A DNA stretch of 64,000 nucleotides, taken from assembly GCF_003730135.1 (NCBI RefSeq), contig NZ_RJVO01000004.1, positions 248,001-312,000 on the forward strand. Reading direction: 5' to 3'. This DNA is from Stagnimonas aquatica. Its GTDB lineage: Bacteria > Pseudomonadota > Gammaproteobacteria > Nevskiales > Nevskiaceae. This document shows, piece after piece, positions 1 through 8,505 of this stretch (the first letter of the stretch is position 1; every line of letters starts with the position of its first letter). The notes below the pieces were generated by a model. That model saw nothing but the letters and a program-made list of their open reading frames with translations. It did no database searches and was not told the origin of the DNA. A program made the position numbers and the translations under genes.

Positions 1-354
1 GCCGGCGTTGATGCCCACCAGACCGCCCGGCACCGCGAAGGCATTGATGCGCGGATCGCCGATGACATAGAACTTGAACGGTACCGGTGCGGCGGCGCCC
101 TTGGCCGCCAGCTTCCAGCCCACCGAGTTGATGTAGTCGGAGACCTCCGGGTCTTCGACCAGATAGTCGCCGCCGTACAGCTCGGCGGCCACCTCGGCGC
201 CGATCTTGGCCTCCTGTGCCGGAGACAGCGTCAGGTCGGCGGGCTCGCCCATCTGCGGCAGGTCGAGCGCGGCCGGCGTGCCCTGGGCCTGGGCGCCCAG
301 GGCGGTGGTCAGGGTCAGTGCGGCAAGCAGGTGCAGGGCAGGGTAGGTGCGCAA
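1..354 (-). CDS. bepA: BepA/YfgC-like M48 metalloprotease, N-terminal part (runs off the left edge)
   Basis: Translating the minus strand gives 118 residues: a signal peptide (hydrophobic stretch ending AQAQ at about residue 24), then a segment with LSPAQEAKIG and FYVIGDPRINAFAVPGG, which match the region just before the zinc HExxH site of periplasmic BepA proteases. These degrade or assist misassembled outer-membrane proteins. The catalytic motif itself lies beyond the window edge. A TTG at 354 was chosen as start because no ATG or GTG lies upstream in frame within the short leader; there is no clear ribosome site, so the start is uncertain. It is transcribed away from cvpA. Confidence 0.75.
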   Translation of the reverse strand, partial: MRTYPALHLLAALTLTTALGAQAQGTPAALDLPQMGEPADLTLSPAQEAKIGAEVAAELYGGDYLVEDPEVSDYINSVGWKLAAKGAAAPVPFKFYVIGDPRINAFAVPGGLVGINAG

Positions 355-454
355 GGAAGGAGTCCGGTAGCCGGCTGAATGCCGGGTGCTGCTGCCTATA
401 GTGTGATGCAAAAGGAGATTGGTTCGTCGCAACTGCGGAGTCGCGATGCCGCAA

Positions 455-463
455 TGATAAAAT
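455..463 (+). promoter_or_regulatory. Candidate extended -10 promoter for cvpA-purF
   Basis: TGATAAAAT reads as an extended -10 (TGn followed by TAAAAT), 28 bases upstream of the cvpA start, in the divergent gap between the protease gene and cvpA. No convincing -35 is present 17 bases upstream, which fits an extended -10 promoter. Inference only. Confidence 0.35.
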
Positions 464-490
464 GCCACTTCACCACGGTCGGCAGCACGC

Positions 491-1027
491 ATGAATTGGG
501 CGGATTACGCGATCCTCACGATAGTCCTGGTTTCCATCCTGGTGGGGATTTTCCGTGGGCTGACCCGTGAGCTGCTGGGCCTGGTCGGCTGGGTGCTGGC
601 GTTCTGGCTGGCGTTCCACTTCCTCGACCCGGTCGCCGCCTGGCTCGACGGTCGCATCGCCACTCCGTCGGTGCGGCGGGCGGTGGCCTTCGGCGGCATT
701 TTCCTGATCACCTTGCTGCTGTCGTCGATCGCCGCCTTCCTGCTGGCTTCGATGATCCGCGACAGCCAGTTTTCCGGTGTTGACCGGACCCTCGGTGGCG
801 GTTTCGGCTTCCTGCGTGGTCTGCTGCTGATCGCCGCCCTGCTGATGGTCGCCGGCACCACTACCGCACGCCAGGATCTCTGGTGGCGCCAGTCGCTGCT
901 GGTGCCCGAGCTGGAATGGCTGGCCGACGCCCTACACTCCGTGTTACCCGAGAGCTGGATTCGGGCACTGGAGTCCCCACATTCCCCTTCCGAACCTGCC
1001 GTTCCACGGCAGGGCCGGTTTTCCTGA
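491..1027 (+). CDS. cvpA: CvpA family inner-membrane protein
   Basis: 178 residues, mostly hydrophobic, starting MNWADYAILTIVLVSILVGI, with about four predicted membrane segments (roughly residues 5-22, 30-50, 65-88 and 103-122) and a polar tail. This is the usual CvpA topology. CvpA proteins are linked to colicin V export and to envelope stress tolerance, but the molecular function is not settled. It lies 44 bases before purF, an arrangement widely conserved in gammaproteobacteria, and is probably cotranscribed with it. Confidence 0.9.
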   Translation: MNWADYAILTIVLVSILVGIFRGLTRELLGLVGWVLAFWLAFHFLDPVAAWLDGRIATPSVRRAVAFGGIFLITLLLSSIAAFLLASMIRDSQFSGVDRTLGGGFGFLRGLLLIAALLMVAGTTTARQDLWWRQSLLVPELEWLADALHSVLPESWIRALESPHSPSEPAVPRQGRFS

Positions 1028-1071
1028 GCCGTTCTCAGAACAGCCTTTCGTCTCTAGGAGCTTCCTGACCC

Positions 1072-2586
1072 ATGTGCGGCATCGCCGGCCTCGTCTCCAA
1101 ATCGCCCGTCAATCAGGAACTGTTTGACGCCCTGACCATGCTGCAGCACCGGGGCCAGGACGCCGCCGGCATCATCACCGCCGATGGCGACCGCCTGCAC
1201 CTGCGCAAGGAAAACGGTCTGGTGCGCGATGTCTTCCACGCCGACGAGCACATGAACAAGCTGCGCGGCCTGATGGGCATCGGTCACGTCCGCTACCCGA
1301 CCGCCGGCTGCGCCACCTCGGCGGAAGCCCAGCCCTTCTACACCAACATGCCGTTCGGCATTTCCCTGGCGCACAACGGCAATCTGACCAATACCGAGGA
1401 GCTCAAGCAGGCCCTGTTCGAGGAGGACCGCCGGCACATCAACACCGAGTCCGACTCCGAGGTGCTGCTCAACGTCTTCGCCCACGAGCTGATGCAGCAG
1501 AACACCCTGCGGCTGACGCCGGAGGACATCTTCGCCGCCGTTGCCCGCGTGCATCGCCGGGTGCGCGGGGCCTACGCGGTGGTGGCGATGATCACCGGCT
1601 ACGGCATCGTCGGTTTCCGCGATCCCTACGGCATCCGTCCGGCGGTGGTTGGCCGTCGCGACGGCCCGCATGGCCCGGACTTCCTGATCGCCTCCGAGTC
1701 GGTGGCGCTCGACGCGCTCGGTTTCACGGTGCTCGGCGACATCGAGCCCGGCGAGGCGGTGATCGTCACCGAGGACGGCCGCCTGTTCCGCCAGCAGTGC
1801 GCCGCCAAGCCGATGTACTCGCCCTGCATCTTCGAGTACGTCTATCTGGCCCGCCCGGACTCGATGATGAACAACATCTCGGTGCACAAGGCGCGCCTGC
1901 GCATGGGCGTGAAGCTGGCCGAGAAGATCCAGCGCATCTGGCCAGACCACGACATCGACGTGGTCATCCCGATCCCCGATACCTCGCGGGTGCCGGCCTC
2001 CGAGCTGGCGCAGGTGCTGGGCGTGCCCTACCGCGAGGGTTACATCAAGAACCGCTACATCGGCCGCACCTTCATCATGCCCGGCCAGGCGCAGCGCAAG
2101 AAGAGTGTGCGCCAGAAGCTCAACCCGGTGGATGTCGAGTTCCGTGGCAAGAACGTGCTGCTGGTGGACGACTCCATCGTCCGTGGCACCACGTCGAAGG
2201 AAATCATCCAGATGGCGCGCGACGCCGGCGCCCGCAAGGTCTACTTCGCCTCCGCCGCGCCGCCGGTGCGCTATCCCAACGTCTACGGCATCGACATGCC
2301 GACCACCGCCGAGCTGGTCGCCCACGGCCGCACCGAGGAAGAGCTGTGCACCCTGCTCGGCGCCGACCGCTTGGTGTTCCAGGATCTCGAAGACCTGATC
2401 GACGCGGTCAAGCACAAGCACGCCAACATCGAGCGCTTCGACTGCTCGGTGTTCACCGGCGAGTACGTCACCCAGGACGTCGACGCCAAGTACCTCAATC
2501 AGTTGGAGCTGTTCCGCAACGACGCCGCCAAGGAGACCCGCAAAGCTGGGGCCTCGGGCACGCTCGATCTGCAGAACGCCGCCTGA
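1072..2586 (+). CDS. purF: Amidophosphoribosyltransferase
   Basis: 504 residues, full length. It catalyses the first committed step of purine synthesis: PRPP plus glutamine gives phosphoribosylamine. The N-terminal nucleophile Cys2 is present ([11 protein letters not shown]; Met1 is removed in the family), and the glutaminase domain covers about residues 2-235. The phosphoribosyltransferase domain carries the PRPP loop [15 protein letters not shown] near residue 363. It is cytoplasmic. It sits between cvpA and metZ, with only 9 bases to metZ, so the genes form one operon. Confidence 0.97.
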   Translation: MCGIAGLVSKSPVNQELFDALTMLQHRGQDAAGIITADGDRLHLRKENGLVRDVFHADEHMNKLRGLMGIGHVRYPTAGCATSAEAQPFYTNMPFGISLAHNGNLTNTEELKQALFEEDRRHINTESDSEVLLNVFAHELMQQNTLRLTPEDIFAAVARVHRRVRGAYAVVAMITGYGIVGFRDPYGIRPAVVGRRDGPHGPDFLIASESVALDALGFTVLGDIEPGEAVIVTEDGRLFRQQCAAKPMYSPCIFEYVYLARPDSMMNNISVHKARLRMGVKLAEKIQRIWPDHDIDVVIPIPDTSRVPASELAQVLGVPYREGYIKNRYIGRTFIMPGQAQRKKSVRQKLNPVDVEFRGKNVLLVDDSIVRGTTSKEIIQMARDAGARKVYFASAAPPVRYPNVYGIDMPTTAELVAHGRTEEELCTLLGADRLVFQDLEDLIDAVKHKHANIERFDCSVFTGEYVTQDVDAKYLNQLELFRNDAAKETRKAGASGTLDLQNAA

Positions 2587-2595
2587 AGTCCGGTC

Positions 2596-3780
2596 ATGGC
2601 TGACTTCGACCCGGACTGGGGTTTCGCCACCCTCGGCGTGCGGGCCTTCGAGCCCGCGCGCGGCGTCGGCGAACATTCGGCGGCGATTCACCCGACCTCG
2701 TCCTTCGTGTTCGGCAGCGCGGCGGAAGCGGCGGCGGTGTTCGCCGGCGAGGCGCCGGGCTATGTCTACTCGCGCTTCACCAATCCCACGGTTCAAGCCT
2801 TCGAGCGGCGGCTGGCGGCGATGGAGGGGGGCGAGGCCTGCGTGGCCACCGCCAGCGGCATGGCGGCAATCCTCTCGCTGTGCCTGGCGACCCTGAAGAC
2901 CGGCGACGAGGTGATCGCCTCCACCAGCCTGTTCGGGGCGACCGTCAATCTGTTCAACAACGTGCTGTCGCGTTTCGGCATCGTCACCCGCTGGGTGAGT
3001 CTGACCGACCTCGACGCCTGGCGGCAGGCGCTCACGCCCAAGACCCGGCTGCTGTTCGTGGAGACCCCCTCCAACCCGCTTTCGGAGGTGGCCGACATCG
3101 CCGCCCTGGCGGAACTGGCGCATGCCCACGGCGCCAAGCTGGCGGTCGACAACTGCTTCCTGACGCCGGTGCTGCAGCAGCCGCTCAAGCTCGGCGCCGA
3201 TTATGTGATCCACTCCGCTACCAAGTATCTGGACGGGCAGGGCCGCTGCCTGGGCGGCGCGGTGGTCGGCGACGCGCAGTCTGTGGGCAAGGACGTGTTC
3301 AGCTTCCTGCGCACAGCGGGCCCCTCGATGAGCCCGTTCAACGCCTGGGTATTCCTCAAGGGCCTGGAGACCCTGGCGCTGCGCATGCAGGCGCACGGCG
3401 ACAACGCCATGCAGCTGGCGCGCTGGCTGGAGCAGCAGCCGCAGGTGCAGCGGGTCTACTACAGCGGCCTGGAAAGTCACCCCGGGCACGCCCTGGCCAA
3501 GCGCCAGCAGCGGGGTTTCGGCGGCGTACTGAGCTTCGAGTTGCGCGGCGGCCGCGAGCAGGCCTGGAAGCTGATCGACGCCACCCGCCTACTGTCGATC
3601 ACCGCCAACCTGGGCGATACCCGCACCACCATCACCCATCCCGCCACCACCACCCACGGCCGGGTTTCGGCCGAGGCGCGGGCCAAGGCCGGCATCGGCG
3701 AGAACCTGGTGCGCATCGCCGTCGGGCTGGAAGACGTCAAGGATCTGATCGCCGATCTGCGGCAAGCCCTGACGGCATGA
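2596..3780 (+). CDS. metZ: O-succinylhomoserine sulfhydrylase
   Basis: 394 residues of the Cys/Met-metabolism PLP-dependent family. The PLP lysine is K210 in HSATKYLDGQGRCLGG, and the SRFTNPT and ETPSNP motifs are present. The MetZ call, rather than MetB or MetC, rests on the GQGRCLGG signature and the purF neighbour, as in Pseudomonas. It makes homocysteine directly from O-succinylhomoserine and sulfide. Its stop codon overlaps the start of the next gene, suggesting translational coupling. Confidence 0.9.
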   Translation: MADFDPDWGFATLGVRAFEPARGVGEHSAAIHPTSSFVFGSAAEAAAVFAGEAPGYVYSRFTNPTVQAFERRLAAMEGGEACVATASGMAAILSLCLATLKTGDEVIASTSLFGATVNLFNNVLSRFGIVTRWVSLTDLDAWRQALTPKTRLLFVETPSNPLSEVADIAALAELAHAHGAKLAVDNCFLTPVLQQPLKLGADYVIHSATKYLDGQGRCLGGAVVGDAQSVGKDVFSFLRTAGPSMSPFNAWVFLKGLETLALRMQAHGDNAMQLARWLEQQPQVQRVYYSGLESHPGHALAKRQQRGFGGVLSFELRGGREQAWKLIDATRLLSITANLGDTRTTITHPATTTHGRVSAEARAKAGIGENLVRIAVGLEDVKDLIADLRQALTA

Positions 3781-4406
3781 CCGCCGCCAGCGAGGCCCTG
3801 CTGCGGGCGAGTCTGGCCGGCAGCGACGAGCAGGGCCCCAGGCCGATGGTCGATCTGGACATGCCGGCGGTGATGCGCAAGGCCTTGTTGCCGGCTTTGC
3901 CGCTGCTCAAGCCGGCAGCGGTGCTGGTGCCCTTGCTGCGACGCCCCGAGGGGCTGACGGTGCTGCTGACCCGCCGCGCCGAGACCCTGCGCAACCACAA
4001 GGGCCAGGTCAGCTTTCCTGGTGGTCGCCGTGATCCTGGCGATCCCAGCTTTGCCGCCTGCGCGCTGCGCGAGGCCGAGGAGGAGGTGGCGCTGCCGCCG
4101 GAGAATGCCGAGGTGATCGGCTATCTCGACGACTACCCGACCATCAGTCGTTACCGCATCACGCCGGTGGTGGCGCTGGTGCAGCCGCCGGCGCAGTTCC
4201 GGGTTGATCCGGGCGAAGTGGCGGAAGTCTTCGAGCTGCCGCTGGCGGTGGCGCTGGATCCCGGAAGCTTCGAGCGCGGGCTGCTGAGCCGCGACGGCTT
4301 CAAGCTGCCGTTTCTGGAGATCAACTACCACGAGCGTCGCATCTGGGGCGCGACCGCCGGCATGCTCTGGGAGCTGTGCCGCAAGGTAAATTCGCACCGC
4401 GCTTGA
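3777..4406 (+). CDS. CoA pyrophosphatase-type Nudix hydrolase
   Basis: 209 residues. ATG at 3777 overlaps the metZ stop (ATGA). The segment before the Nudix box, LRNHKGQVSFPGG, is the hallmark of the NudL/PCD1 coenzyme A diphosphatase group. The box follows with CALREAEEEVAL, near residue 100. The family cleaves CoA and its derivatives to phosphopantetheine and 3',5'-ADP. The first Nudix glutamate is replaced by Asp/Pro residues, which is common in this subgroup. Substrate is inferred from family; the link to metZ looks positional. Confidence 0.85.
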   Translation: MTAASEALLRASLAGSDEQGPRPMVDLDMPAVMRKALLPALPLLKPAAVLVPLLRRPEGLTVLLTRRAETLRNHKGQVSFPGGRRDPGDPSFAACALREAEEEVALPPENAEVIGYLDDYPTISRYRITPVVALVQPPAQFRVDPGEVAEVFELPLAVALDPGSFERGLLSRDGFKLPFLEINYHERRIWGATAGMLWELCRKVNSHRA

Positions 4407-4483
4407 GGCGTCTTCGGCAGCCCGGCTATGAAGACCGGCCCGTCATGTTTATGATCCCTTGATAAACCTTTAAAGGGGGAGAC

Positions 4484-5425
4484 ATGAGAATTGGCATCGT
4501 GGTGGATTCCGCGTGCGATCTGCCGCAATCCTTCATCGACGAAAACAAGATCGTCATTCTGCCGATCACGCTGCATCTCGATGGGCAGACGATGTTGGAC
4601 GACCGCAATGCGGCGACCACCATCGAGTTCTACCGCAAGCACGTCACCGACGCGGCGCGGGCGGAGACCTCGGCGTTCACCGTCGAGCAGATCAAGAAAC
4701 TGTTTCTCGAGCGGCTGGTCCTCGACTACGACCTGGTGTTCTGCTTCACCATCGCCAGCTCGCGCAGCCCGATGTTCGACAACGCCAATCGCGCGGCGCT
4801 GCAGATCTTGAACGAGTACAAGCCGATCCGCGCCGCCGCCGGTATCCCCACGCCGTTCGGCCTGCGCATCATCGACACCCAGAACTGCTTCGGCGGTCAG
4901 GCGATTCCGGTGATCGAGTGCGTGCGCATGATCAAGGCCGGCGAGAGCCACAACAAGATTCGCGAGCGCCTGGAATTCCTCACCCAGAACACTTACGGCT
5001 ACCTGCTGCCGCGCGACCTGAAACAGTTGCGCGCCCGCGCCCACAAGAAGGGCGACAAGAGCGTCGGGCTATTGCAGTACGTGCTGGGCTCGGCGCTGGA
5101 CGTGAAGCCCCTGGTGCGCGGCTACCGCAACACCACCCAGCCGGTGACCCGGCTGCGGCATTTCGACGAGGGCATCGCCAAGGTCTTCAAGTACGTCGAA
5201 GGCCAGATCCGCAAGGGCCTGCTGACGCCGAGCCTGTTGGTCGAGTACGGCGGCGATCCGCGTCTGCTTGAGGCGCTCCCTGGCTACGCGCAACTGGTGA
5301 ACACCGCCCACGCGCATGGCGTCGAGGTGTTCGTGGCGATGATGAGCATGGTCGCCGGCATCCATGTCGGCGAGGGCGCGGTGGGTGTGGCCTTTGCCGC
5401 CGCCGAGCACGAAGTGGACCTGTAG
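4484..5425 (+). CDS. DegV family fatty acid-binding protein
   Basis: 313 residues beginning IGIVVDSACDLPQSFI, the DegV N-terminal signature, with a second conserved patch FCFTIASSRSPMFDNA near residue 87. DegV (FakB-like) proteins bind a single fatty acid; in Firmicutes they present it to a fatty acid kinase. No FakA partner is seen here, so the role is open. A strong ribosome site (AGGGGGAG) lies 5-12 bases before the ATG. It converges with the XRE gene; the two stop codons are 3 bases apart. Confidence 0.85.
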   Translation: MRIGIVVDSACDLPQSFIDENKIVILPITLHLDGQTMLDDRNAATTIEFYRKHVTDAARAETSAFTVEQIKKLFLERLVLDYDLVFCFTIASSRSPMFDNANRAALQILNEYKPIRAAAGIPTPFGLRIIDTQNCFGGQAIPVIECVRMIKAGESHNKIRERLEFLTQNTYGYLLPRDLKQLRARAHKKGDKSVGLLQYVLGSALDVKPLVRGYRNTTQPVTRLRHFDEGIAKVFKYVEGQIRKGLLTPSLLVEYGGDPRLLEALPGYAQLVNTAHAHGVEVFVAMMSMVAGIHVGEGAVGVAFAAAEHEVDL

Positions 5426-5428
5426 AGG

Positions 5429-5683
5429 TTAGTCTGGAGCGCGCGAGGCCTGATAGCGGCGGACGAAATCCAGCAAGTCCACGCCGATGGCTTCACAGAT
5501 TTCTTCGAGTTCGACCAGGTCGATCTTTCGCTCGCCGCTCTCACTCTTGCTGACATAGCTCTGAGGGCGGGAGCGCAGGCGTGCCGCCATCTCCATCTGA
5601 GTGAGCCCTGTCTCTAGGCGCACCGATTTAAGCAGGACTCTCAAGTCCTGCCTGCGGGTCTCCCAGTTACGCCTGCTCGCCAT
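5429..5683 (-). CDS. Small XRE-family helix-turn-helix regulator
   Basis: 84 residues, essentially one HTH_3 domain: VRLETGLTQMEMAARLRSRP followed by the recognition helix region SYVSKSESGERKIDLVELEEICEAI. It is a stand-alone cytoplasmic DNA-binding protein of the kind found in toxin-antitoxin, phage or restriction-control contexts. No toxin or phage partner is recognisable beside it. A pair of CGGGATAA repeats about 25 bases upstream of its start may be its own operator. The surrounding DNA is visibly less GC-rich than the housekeeping genes. Confidence 0.85.
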   Translation of the reverse strand: MASRRNWETRRQDLRVLLKSVRLETGLTQMEMAARLRSRPQSYVSKSESGERKIDLVELEEICEAIGVDLLDFVRRYQASRAPD

Positions 5684-5708
5684 AGTGCAAGCACGCTAAA
5701 ACCTGTTG

Positions 5709-5731
5709 CGGGATAACCCGAAACGGGATAA
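5709..5731. promoter_or_regulatory. Candidate operator: two CGGGATAA direct repeats upstream of the XRE gene
   Basis: CGGGATAA occurs at 5709-5716 and again at 5724-5731, 15 bases apart. The first copy is followed by CCCG, making the palindrome CGGGATAACCCG. The position, 26-48 bases upstream of the regulator start codon on the minus strand, fits autoregulation. No experimental support. Confidence 0.4.
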
Positions 5732-5947
5732 TCTGGCCAGCGTCTTGAGATGCTTGGCGGACAGCAGAATTTATACGGACACCTTGTTCCGGGATGCGTC
5801 TGGTTCCTGGTCGGGGTGCTATTGGGAAACTCGGGTGCCACATTCCTGGCTGGGGAGCCGGAATAGTGCCGAGTGAATGGGAAAAATCATGAAAAGAGCG
5901 ATCATCATTTTTACTTGGCCGGTCTTGCGCTGCCGGGGCGCGGTGTC

Positions 5948-6145
5948 ATGACGCGCGAAGGTTTGCGACATGCGTTGACGATTCCAACGGAGTACAGCCT
6001 GACCCAGCTACGTTCACTGCTTCATGGTGCCTTGGAGAATGCCAGTGGGCGCGGGGACGGCGAGTATGTCGAGCACTTGATGTTGCTCATGCTCGGAGTC
6101 GCCAAGCGTGCAAGCCAGATACGAAAAGACTTAAGTGCCAGATGA
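5948..6145 (+). CDS. Small unknown protein
   Basis: 65 residues from ATG 5948 (MTREGLRHALTIPTEYSLTQ). An alternative GTG at 5873 in the same frame gives 90 residues, but neither start has a good ribosome site. The chain is polar, with Leu-rich helices (RSLLHGALENA, LMLLMLGVAKRASQI) and no membrane segment or recognisable domain. It lies in the lower-GC islet with the XRE regulator, oriented away from it. Not recognised; it could be a chance ORF. Confidence 0.4.
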   Translation: MTREGLRHALTIPTEYSLTQLRSLLHGALENASGRGDGEYVEHLMLLMLGVAKRASQIRKDLSAR

Positions 6146-6286
6146 ACTGGTCAGGTATGGGGCAATCTTCCCGTGGAACCCGCATGCACGGGTGAGGCTG
6201 TCGCCAACGGGATGGCAGTGGAGAAAATCTCTGTCGTTCTCTGAGTAGCGGAATAGCCTCCGATAACCCTGCACCCAGCCCGGCAG

Positions 6287-6352
6287 GTAGACCGGATGCA
6301 ATCCGGGGCATTTCTCCGCTGAGGGCGCAATCCCGGATTTCATCGGGGCTAC
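6287..6352. repeat. REP-like intergenic inverted repeat
   Basis: GTAGACCGGATGCAATCCGGGG (6287-6308, two short palindromic halves) faces CCCGGATTTCATCGGGGCTAC (6332-6352). The ends are imperfect inverted repeats of the GTAGcCCGGATgaAATCCGGG type that is scattered between genes in many gammaproteobacteria. It lies just past the sthA stop and could stabilise the mRNA end. The rest of the gap between 6146 and 6371 shows nothing else. Confidence 0.65.
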
Positions 6353-6371
6353 AGGAATCAGGTCTTTACCC

Positions 6372-7760
6372 TTACGCGAGGCGATTCAAACCGTTATGCG
6401 CAGCTACCCGGTAGGCCTCGGCCATCGTCGGATAGTTGAAGGTGGTGTTAATGAAGTAGCGCAGATTGTTGAGCGTGGGGCTGGCCATCGCGGTCTGGCC
6501 GATGTGGACGATCTCCGAGGCGCGGTCGCCGAAGCAGTGCACGCCCAGGATTTCCAGCGTCTCGGCATGGAACAGGATCTTCAGCATGCCAACGGTTTCG
6601 CCGGTCATCTGCGCGCGCGCCAGGCTCTTGAACTGGGCGTGGCCCATTTCGTAGGGCACGCCGGCTTCCTGTAACTCGCGTTCGGTCTTGCCGACGCTGC
6701 TGATCTCGGGGATGGTGTAGATGCCAGAGGGCAGCAGTCGGAAGCGCTCGGAGCTGCCGCCGCCGGTCAGGATGTGCTCGACCGCGAAGCGGCCCTGGTC
6801 GTAGGCGGCGGAGGCGAGGGCGGGTGGGCCGGCGATGTCGCCGACGGCGTAAATCTGCGGTTGGCTGGTCTGGTAATGCTCATTGACCGCCAGCTGCCCC
6901 CGCGAGTTGGGCTTCAAGCCCAGCGCCTCCAGTCCCAGGCCGTCGGAATTACCGGTGCGGCCGTTGGCCCAGAGCAGCAGGTCGGACTTGATCCGGCGTC
7001 CCGACTTCAGGTGCAGCACCACGTCGTCGGCCCGCGCCTCGATGCGGGCGTACTGCTCGTTGTTGCGGACGATCACGCCCTGCTCGCGCAAATGGTAGGA
7101 CAGGGCCTCGGCGATCTCGTCGTCGAGGAAGGACAGCAGGCGGTCCTGGGTGTTGACCAGGTTCACCTTGCAGCCCAATTTGACGAAGATCGACGCGTAT
7201 TCGCAGCCGATCACACCGGCGCCGTAGATGGTGATGGCGTGCGGACTGTCGGCCAGTTGCAGGATGGTGTCGCTGTCGCGTACCCGCGGATGATTGAAGT
7301 CGACGTCCGGCGGCCGGTAGGGGCGGGATCCTGCGGCGACCACGAAATGCTTGGCGCGCAGCTTCTGCGAACTGCCCAGGCTGCTGTCCACTTCCAGGGT
7401 CTGGGCGTCGACGAAGCGGGCGCTGCCGGCCAGCACCGGCACCCGGTTGCGCTCGTAGAAGCGGCGGCGCAGCGCCACTTGCTGTTCGATCACCCGCCCG
7501 GCGCGGGTCAGCAATTGCGGGAAGGACAGACGCAGGGAGCTGCGGAACTCGCTCAGCAGGGGCTCGTTCTGGAAGTCGCTGAGGGTTTTCACCGCGTGCC
7601 GCAGCGCCTTGCTGGGAATGGTGCCCCAGTGGGTGCAGCCACCGCCTACGTCGAAATGGCGCTCGATCACGACCGCCTTCAGGCCATTCTTGGCGGCCAT
7701 CATCGCGGCGCCTTCGCCGCCGGGCCCGCTACCGATCACCGCCAGGTCGTAATGCTTCAT
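6372..7760 (-). CDS. sthA: Soluble pyridine nucleotide transhydrogenase
   Basis: 462 residues. A flavoprotein of the disulfide reductase superfamily that interconverts NADPH and NADH in the cytoplasm. The FAD fold is [15 protein letters not shown] at the N-terminus. The active-site region reads [19 protein letters not shown], with Thr in place of the second redox cysteine, which is diagnostic for SthA against lipoamide or mercury reductases. A second nucleotide fold is [17 protein letters not shown] near residue 177. It is monocistronic and divergent from the cellulose operon. Confidence 0.95.
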   Translation of the reverse strand: MKHYDLAVIGSGPGGEGAAMMAAKNGLKAVVIERHFDVGGGCTHWGTIPSKALRHAVKTLSDFQNEPLLSEFRSSLRLSFPQLLTRAGRVIEQQVALRRRFYERNRVPVLAGSARFVDAQTLEVDSSLGSSQKLRAKHFVVAAGSRPYRPPDVDFNHPRVRDSDTILQLADSPHAITIYGAGVIGCEYASIFVKLGCKVNLVNTQDRLLSFLDDEIAEALSYHLREQGVIVRNNEQYARIEARADDVVLHLKSGRRIKSDLLLWANGRTGNSDGLGLEALGLKPNSRGQLAVNEHYQTSQPQIYAVGDIAGPPALASAAYDQGRFAVEHILTGGGSSERFRLLPSGIYTIPEISSVGKTERELQEAGVPYEMGHAQFKSLARAQMTGETVGMLKILFHAETLEILGVHCFGDRASEIVHIGQTAMASPTLNNLRYFINTTFNYPTMAEAYRVAAHNGLNRLA

Positions 7761-7894
7761 GTCGATATTTCTTACTACGGTAGGGGTTGCGTGGCTTTTG
7801 CAGGGATGATGACCGGCCGGCTTGCCTGACTGTCCGTACAGAAATTTATCCGTCCGGGCGAATGCTGTAAAAAAAGCTCATTGAAATCAGGTAG

Positions 7895-7923
7895 TTCAAA
7901 GTTTACCTTAAGGTAGATAATAA
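7895..7923 (+). promoter_or_regulatory. Candidate promoter with embedded palindrome upstream of the cellulose operon
   Basis: The 250-base sthA/bcsD gap is AT-rich. TTCAAA (7895-7900) and TAATAA (7918-7923) have 17-base spacing. The perfect 12-base palindrome TACCTTAAGGTA (7904-7915) lies between them, where a repressor or activator could act. Inference from sequence pattern only. Confidence 0.35.
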
Positions 7924-8010
7924 GCTTTAAACAAACCTCGGTTTCGTGGCCACGACCAAAGTTGCAGGGGTGCTTTGAAGGTCGGGTCGACAATTTCTGG
8001 AGCGTGGGCG

Positions 8011-8493
8011 ATGAGCGATCTCGAGCAGGGCAGTCTGGCCTATTTCCTATCCAAGCCGGTCAGCCCGCAGTGGGCGGATTTTCTGCGGGTGCTGGGCGAG
8101 GAACTGAGCGAGCAGATGAGTCCGGAGGAAATCCGGGCCTTCTTCCTGCTGCTGGGCCGCCGCATCGCCCGGCGTAATCCGCTGATCGCCGGTGAGACTC
8201 TGCAAGACCTCGAGCAGGCCGCGAACGAGCAGCTGCGCAACATGGGCTGGGGCTGGATGCGGGTGCGGGATCTGAACACCAGCCTGGAGTTCCTGCATTC
8301 CTGTGCGCCGCTGCGGCAGGCTTTCGGCGATGCCGCCATGGAATGGGCTCCGGGTTTGCTCGAAGGACTCTACAGCGACTGGCTCAAGCAGCTGGGGGCC
8401 GAGGAGACGCTGGTACTACAGCAACTGGGCAAGCCGGAGGGTGTGCAGGACACCCTGCGTTTTCGGTTGGCGCACCCGAGTCAGTTCCTCTAA
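8011..8493 (+). CDS. bcsD: Cellulose synthase subunit D
   Basis: 160 residues; ATG 8011 was chosen because GGAG lies 8 bases upstream. Features agree with BcsD: FLRVLGEELSEQMSPEEIRA, RNPLIAGETLQDLE, GWGWMRVRD and the C-terminal LRFRLAHPSQFL. In Komagataeibacter, BcsD forms octameric cylinders in the periplasm or cytosolic scaffold (reports differ by study) and promotes ordered, crystalline cellulose export. Usual family length is about 156. It is first in the operon here, 12 bases before the proline-rich gene, instead of last as in acetic acid bacteria. Confidence 0.88.
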   Translation: MSDLEQGSLAYFLSKPVSPQWADFLRVLGEELSEQMSPEEIRAFFLLLGRRIARRNPLIAGETLQDLEQAANEQLRNMGWGWMRVRDLNTSLEFLHSCAPLRQAFGDAAMEWAPGLLEGLYSDWLKQLGAEETLVLQQLGKPEGVQDTLRFRLAHPSQFL

Positions 8494-8505
8494 GGGAGGA
8501 TCGTC

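Noticed and set aside
5889-5951. Short leader-peptide-like ORF (MKRAIIIFTWPVL...) ending at the ATG of the small unknown gene
   Set aside because: Only 20 codons, with no terminator/antiterminator pair or codon pattern to support attenuation.
6372-7760. sthA as a mercuric or dihydrolipoamide reductase
   Set aside because: The CxxxxC redox pair is replaced by C-T-H-W-G-T, the SthA signature.
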